Origin: Dimorphilus gyrociliatus
Taxonomy: Eukaryota; Annelida; Polychaeta; Dinophilidae
Assembly: GCA_904063045.1 (NCBI GenBank)
Contig: CAJFCJ010000016.1
Coordinates: forward strand, 496,001 to 560,000
Direction: 5' to 3'
Length of the DNA: 64,000 bases
Shown here: piece after piece, positions 59,776 to 64,000 of the stretch
Layout of the letters: each line of letters starts with the position of its first letter
Numbering within the stretch: the stretch's first letter is position 1
The notes under the pieces: generated by a model
What the model was told of the DNA's origin: nothing
The model's input: only the letters and a program-made list of their open reading frames with translations
The model's database searches: none
Translations under genes and position numbers: made by a program

Positions 59776-61530
59776 TTAGTTAACAACGTAAGTTTTCCCT
59801 AATTTTCTTTTCTTCTTTCTTCGCTTTTTAAATAGTTCTTCGCTATTCGCTGTGATAATTGTTGGAGGACCATCCTCTAAATGCTTCCTTAGACCATTGG
59901 CTACGTAACGCTTTGGTGATGCTAATTGCGGTTGGTGATTGCTTTTAATTGGTTGTAGATTGTTATGACTAGAAGATTTTGTTGAAGTTAATTCGGTTTC
60001 CTCATCTCCTGAAGATTTTTGGTTTCGGCTTTGAGTTGTATTTTTTATGGAGAGGCTATAGAGGTAATTTTCGGATTCAGGTAAATAGTCATTCTCCGGT
60101 TTCACAATCAGATATCTGAATGTACAGAGAAGAAAAAAGTTAAATATTATAGGCTCCTATACCAACGAAATACAATATAATATTGAATACCTTAGTAATT
60201 TTTTCCTAAAAATTATTATAAAGATTAGGCCTAGTAGAATAGCTAATGAAAGACAAACAAAAGTAGCTATTGTTTCTCCCCTATTCAATTTCCATTCTGT
60301 AACAAAACAAAAAAACAAGAAAAGGAAAAAATTAAAACTGAAAGAAAACTGGGAGCATAAATTGATTTTATATAAAAAGAAATAAATATATATATATATA
60401 TAAATGAGTAGACGAATATAATTTGCTTTTTATTGGTTTAATAGATTAATAGCGTGCGTTAAAATTGCTTAATTTCTTCTTTTTTTTTAAAAAAAAAAAA
60501 AAGAAATACACGTCTAACTAAACTAAGATAGAATGGTTAACTATATTTTATGTCTTCTGAGAACGATATTTACCAGTATTTTCAATTAAATCAAGACTTT
60601 TAGCTGTTGTTTCTTGATTAATAGCCGTCGATTTTTCTATGTAGGTAAAATCGATCGTGCTCATTCTTTGAGACGGATCAATAGTCGTTTGAACTGTATT
60701 GAATGATTAATTAAATGAAAATAAGAAAAAGCAGATGGCGTTAGTGAGTTAACTTCTGCAAAAGTAATGAGAGGAATACCAGATTTCGTACTTGGTTGTA
60801 AAATTTAGTAAATACTGCATTGAAAAACAATCAACTATTACCAAAATCCTTAATACGTTGTTAATTTCCTGTATACCCTTTGCCAAATAAACAAAAATCT
60901 GGAACATTTTACCTATTAACTCAGAAATTGCCCTATAAATAATTAGTTACAGTAGGAAAAATACATTTTACACAAGATATCCTGAATATTCTTCTAGAAT
61001 GTCGGAAATCGGAAATGAATGAGGAGATTCGAGCATCTCTTTCGAAAATTTCCAGTTTTCTTAGCGTAGCTTTGCCCTGTTAATCTTTTTTCATTCTCAA
61101 TAAAAATCTGGTATTCATCTCAAAGATTCGGATTATGGATGAAAGGCGTGAAGATATATGTTTTTTCAATGGGATAAGTTGAATACAAATGAAATAGAAA
61201 GAGTACGTTTGGGAATTAGAGAAGGGAGAAAGAGAGAAAGAGAGAGAAAGTATGAAAAAAGCCAGTTTAGAGAACAAAACGAAAGTAAATATTGATATAA
61301 ATTTATATACAGTATATATATATATATAAAGAAATAAATATAGGTCTAATTGTAATCTTACCATAATCCTTATTGTTCGCTTCTGTTGGGTAATTATAAC
61401 GAGTCATAGAAGCGTTACACTTCATAGAAATACTGCTATTCAACCAAGGAGGTTTAGGTGGTGGTTGTCTGAGAAACTTGGCAAAATTTGGTGGTTCAAT
61501 CCTTTTCAAATTTTTCATTATTTCTCTCAT
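59776..61530 (-). CDS. Single-pass membrane protein, unrecognised
   Basis: Four exons, 61530..61362, 60693..60574, 60296..60191 and 60115..59776, join in frame to 244 aa. Residues 1-100 carry proline-rich sequence (RQPPPKPPWLNSSIS) and N-glycosylation sequons (NSS, NAS), suggesting an ectodomain. One transmembrane helix follows (TFVCLSLAILLGLIFIIIF) with basic residues after it (RKKLLR). The cytoplasmic tail of about 110 residues is Ser/Asn-rich and ends in a strongly basic run (KKRRKKKRKLGKTYVVN). There is no signal peptide at the chosen ATG, so an upstream signal exon may be missing. An in-frame stop directly precedes this ATG. Confidence 0.6.
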
Positions 61531-63635
61531 TTAAAGCATACACAGAAAAAACTGGTAAATGTAAAGTTGATGAAAATAAAATTGCAGGCGAGGAGAATGA
61601 GGACGAGAGGAGAATTTTTACGTTCTTTCTCTCTTTTTTTTTCCTTTCTTGTTTATATTCGAGGCTTGATGACTAACACCTGTGTTCTTATTCCACAAGC
61701 TTCTTTACATATACATAGAATATATGTTTGTATCTATATATCTATTATCTAGATATATGTATATATATAATGGTATATATACTGTATGTTTGTCCGTATT
61801 ACAGTATTATATGCTGTTGTTTCCAATTCAAAATTACAAAATTGCGTGATGTCTATCCGGGCCTATCCAGTGTGAGAAACGTCCGTTTGGAATATTAATG
61901 AAATAGAAAAAAAAAGTGAATAGGCCTATCCAACAGAGTTGATTTTAACAGATTTCGTCGAGTGTTTGTTAAGGAGTCTTCAGTCTAGACTCGACCTTTC
62001 TTTTCCTTTTTCAATTTTCTATTCAAAAAAGAAAAAAAGTTCTAAAATTGAAAAAAAGAAAAAAGAAAAAGAAAAAAGAAGAGAAGAAACTAGAATGAAA
62101 AAGTAAAAATGTCAAAAACATTAATACAAAAGAAGCAAATAAATAACATTTTCATTTCGATTGAATTGTTAAAAATATGATCTTTTTTCGTATAAACACT
62201 CTAATTACTGTATATAGTTTATATAGGTTGATTTTGGTTGAGAATAACGCTCTTTATATCGTTAAATACTATTAAATAAAATTAATTTGATTTACTATAG
62301 GCCTTGAACTAGAAAATGGAATAAACATACATAAACTTACCACCAAGTTGATATCAGTGTATTCTTATTTATACTTGTATAAAGCACGTACCGGGTAAAG
62401 TAAAGATCTTTAGAAAGAGACTGCTTTTCTTTTATTTTATTTCCCTTCTCTCTCTCTCTCTCTCTCTCTCCGTCAATAACATCAATCAATCGTTCTGTTT
62501 TATATATAAAACGCCATCTAGCTATCGAAATACTGAGTTTGATATAGGTGGCGTTGTTTTCTTTTTTTGATTGAATAATTAAAAGCGGAAAAGAATTTAT
62601 AATAATTAGTAACAAAGGCTAGAGAGGGTTAGATATTAAAATTTCATGACCTAATTATATGTGATAATTAAATCTTGTAAACAATAATATGAAATATGCA
62701 TAATATTATGAATAAATATTAGTTATATTGTATACAAACTCCATATACACATATATACAGTATATACAGTATATATATATATATATATATTTAATAGTTA
62801 TTATTAGTTTAATATGTACGCTAAGCCTATAATTATAATTATTTGACGCTTTCAAAAATTTTTCTTATGAAAGGAATAAAGAAATGAAAAGAGGAGAAGG
62901 GGAATAAAAAAGAAATTGAAAGGGAAAAACAGTGGAAAGAGAAGAAATATGAATATATATATATATATATATATATGTTTTTCAAGTAAGGAAGAAAGTT
63001 GTAGATAGTGTAAACAATTAATAATAAAAAAGGAATATATAGCCTTCTGGTTAACTTAATTGTTTACTTAACGGTAAAGTAACAAATATAGAAGTCAAAT
63101 GTTTTTTTTTCTTTCTTTCTCTCTCTCTCTCTCTCTCTCTCACTTTCAACTTCAAACGTATGTCTACAATCAATTTTTTTTCACGTTTACCTTATTAATT
63201 ATATGGTTGTTTGTACTCGTAATACAAAAGGTAGGAAAGGAATAAGAGAACACAAGGCTAATTAGTTAAGAGAAATTTGTTAAAATAAATATTAGAATAA
63301 CTATAGAAATAATGAATATTTATATAGCTGAACTATTCAGTTTAATAGTTAAAAATAAGGGTTTTCTTATTTAAAAAACAAAAAAAATGCAGCTAAAAGA
63401 GGAAAAAGTATATAGTATTAAAAATCCTTGTACCGTGAAATACTCTCTATTGTTTTGCATGCCCTCTAGATGGCGCTCTACTCTTAAATTACGTTTAACG
63501 TATATTGATCATAATCTGCTGGAGACCTGAGAAAAATAGACCTCTATGTCCTATTTTAATATCAAATCAGCTTTTTGATAAAGTGAAGTAAGCTGTTAAA
63601 AGCAGTGAAAAAGATTTAACGTTTATTAAGAAAAT
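61531..63635. other. Repeat-rich non-coding region
   Basis: Contains CT runs (62447-62471, 63107-63141), TA runs (62768-62791, 62955-62976), A/G-rich tracts (62030-62080), and AGATGGCG-type motifs at 62512-62519 (minus), 62546-62553 (AGGTGGCG, plus) and 63468-63475 (plus). No gene is recognised. Confidence 0.6.
63107..63141. repeat. (CT)n microsatellite
   Basis: CT dinucleotide run with a few T interruptions at its left edge; a comparable run lies at 62447-62471. Confidence 0.9.
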
Positions 63636-64000
63636 ATGAGGACGCTGCGTAAAATAAAGAACGTTGTAAAATGGAAAAACAAGCAGGATGATTGCCAGGT
63701 ACTAGTAAAGGAATCGATAAAACTTCACCAGGAACTAGAATTGGATAGTATCGAAACTTTAAATAATACTGAGGTTAGTAAGGATGGTAAATTTACTAGA
63801 GGAAATGCAGAAGATGAAACGGACGATGAGGTGGAATTAGATGAATTAATAGAGAAAAATGACAATAAATCGAAAAAACAAAAGCGTAAGGAGAAACGAA
63901 AAAGAATGAGAAAACGTTGTTGGAAAATGTGTAGAAGAACATTTAAATATTTAAGAATTGGATTTACACAATGGGCAAATATGACAAACTTTGGTTTCTT
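63636..64000 (+). CDS. N-terminal part of an unrecognised protein
   Basis: An open frame of 121 codons from ATG that is still open at the window end. It begins MRTLRKIKNVVKWKNKQDDC, passes through an acidic stretch (EDETDDEVELDELIEK) and a highly basic one (KKQKRKEKRKRMRKRC), then WKMCRRTFKYLRIGFTQWAN. Absence of stops in such AT-rich sequence, and the charge segregation, suggest it is real coding sequence. It has no family I recognise; the end resembles a juxtamembrane segment, so a membrane protein is possible. Confidence 0.6.
   Translation, partial: MRTLRKIKNVVKWKNKQDDCQVLVKESIKLHQELELDSIETLNNTEVSKDGKFTRGNAEDETDDEVELDELIEKNDNKSKKQKRKEKRKRMRKRCWKMCRRTFKYLRIGFTQWANMTNFGF

Overview
The window is nuclear DNA from a small-genome invertebrate animal. 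It is AT-rich, and most genes are split by very short introns (many about 45-70 nt, GT-AG) yet encode well-conserved metazoan proteins: JNK, Dishevelled, OPA1, TFIIH p44, FBXL14, PEX11 and a Y-box protein. Intergenic gaps are short between housekeeping genes and rich in CT/GA and TA microsatellites. Compact genes together with multi-domain C1q-like proteins suggest a lophotrochozoan, perhaps a miniature annelid such as Dimorphilus. That placement is inference. All exon models were built by hand from frame continuity and splice signals.

Layout. 1-1728 (+) is the 3' part of a PH-RhoGAP gene. 2386-4580 (-) is a complete JNK MAP kinase, divergent from MRPL54 (4910-5549, +). An unrecognised small gene (5897-6329, -) is followed by PEX11 (6684-7675, -), which diverges from a luciferase/4CL-type acyl-CoA synthetase ending in the peroxisomal signal SKL (8221-10280, +). 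A decayed tandem copy of that synthetase lies at about 11300-12485. After a repeat-rich gap come FBXL14 (16021-17271, -) and, divergently, Dishevelled (17729-24404, +, 13 exons). An unknown 180-aa gene (24619-25415, -) and initiator tRNA-Met (26212-26283, +) follow.

A dense housekeeping block spans 26791-42003: OPA1 (-, 15 exons, with a MITE-like element in one intron), TFIIH p44 (+) from a very short shared promoter, a DHHC palmitoyltransferase (+), a Y-box protein (-) and an RRM-like/RS protein with a periphilin-like C-terminus (-).

42004-47213 is gene-poor apart from four identical tRNA-Gly(TCC) genes in mixed orientation. 47214-61530 looks like an accessory, possibly immune or secretory, neighbourhood: three secreted proteins each with three C1q/TNF-like domains, an atypical rhodopsin-type GPCR, an NLR-like protein without a recognisable P-loop, a PAN/apple-domain secreted protein and a single-pass membrane protein. 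The last 2.5 kb is repeat-rich and carries the start of an unknown gene running off the end (63636-64000).

The best leads are the C1q/NLR-like/PAN neighbourhood, the peroxisomal PEX11-synthetase pair with its pseudogene, the MITE-like element, a recurring AGATGGCG motif resembling invertebrate CTCF sites, and a perfect Y-box motif in the promoter of the Y-box gene itself.
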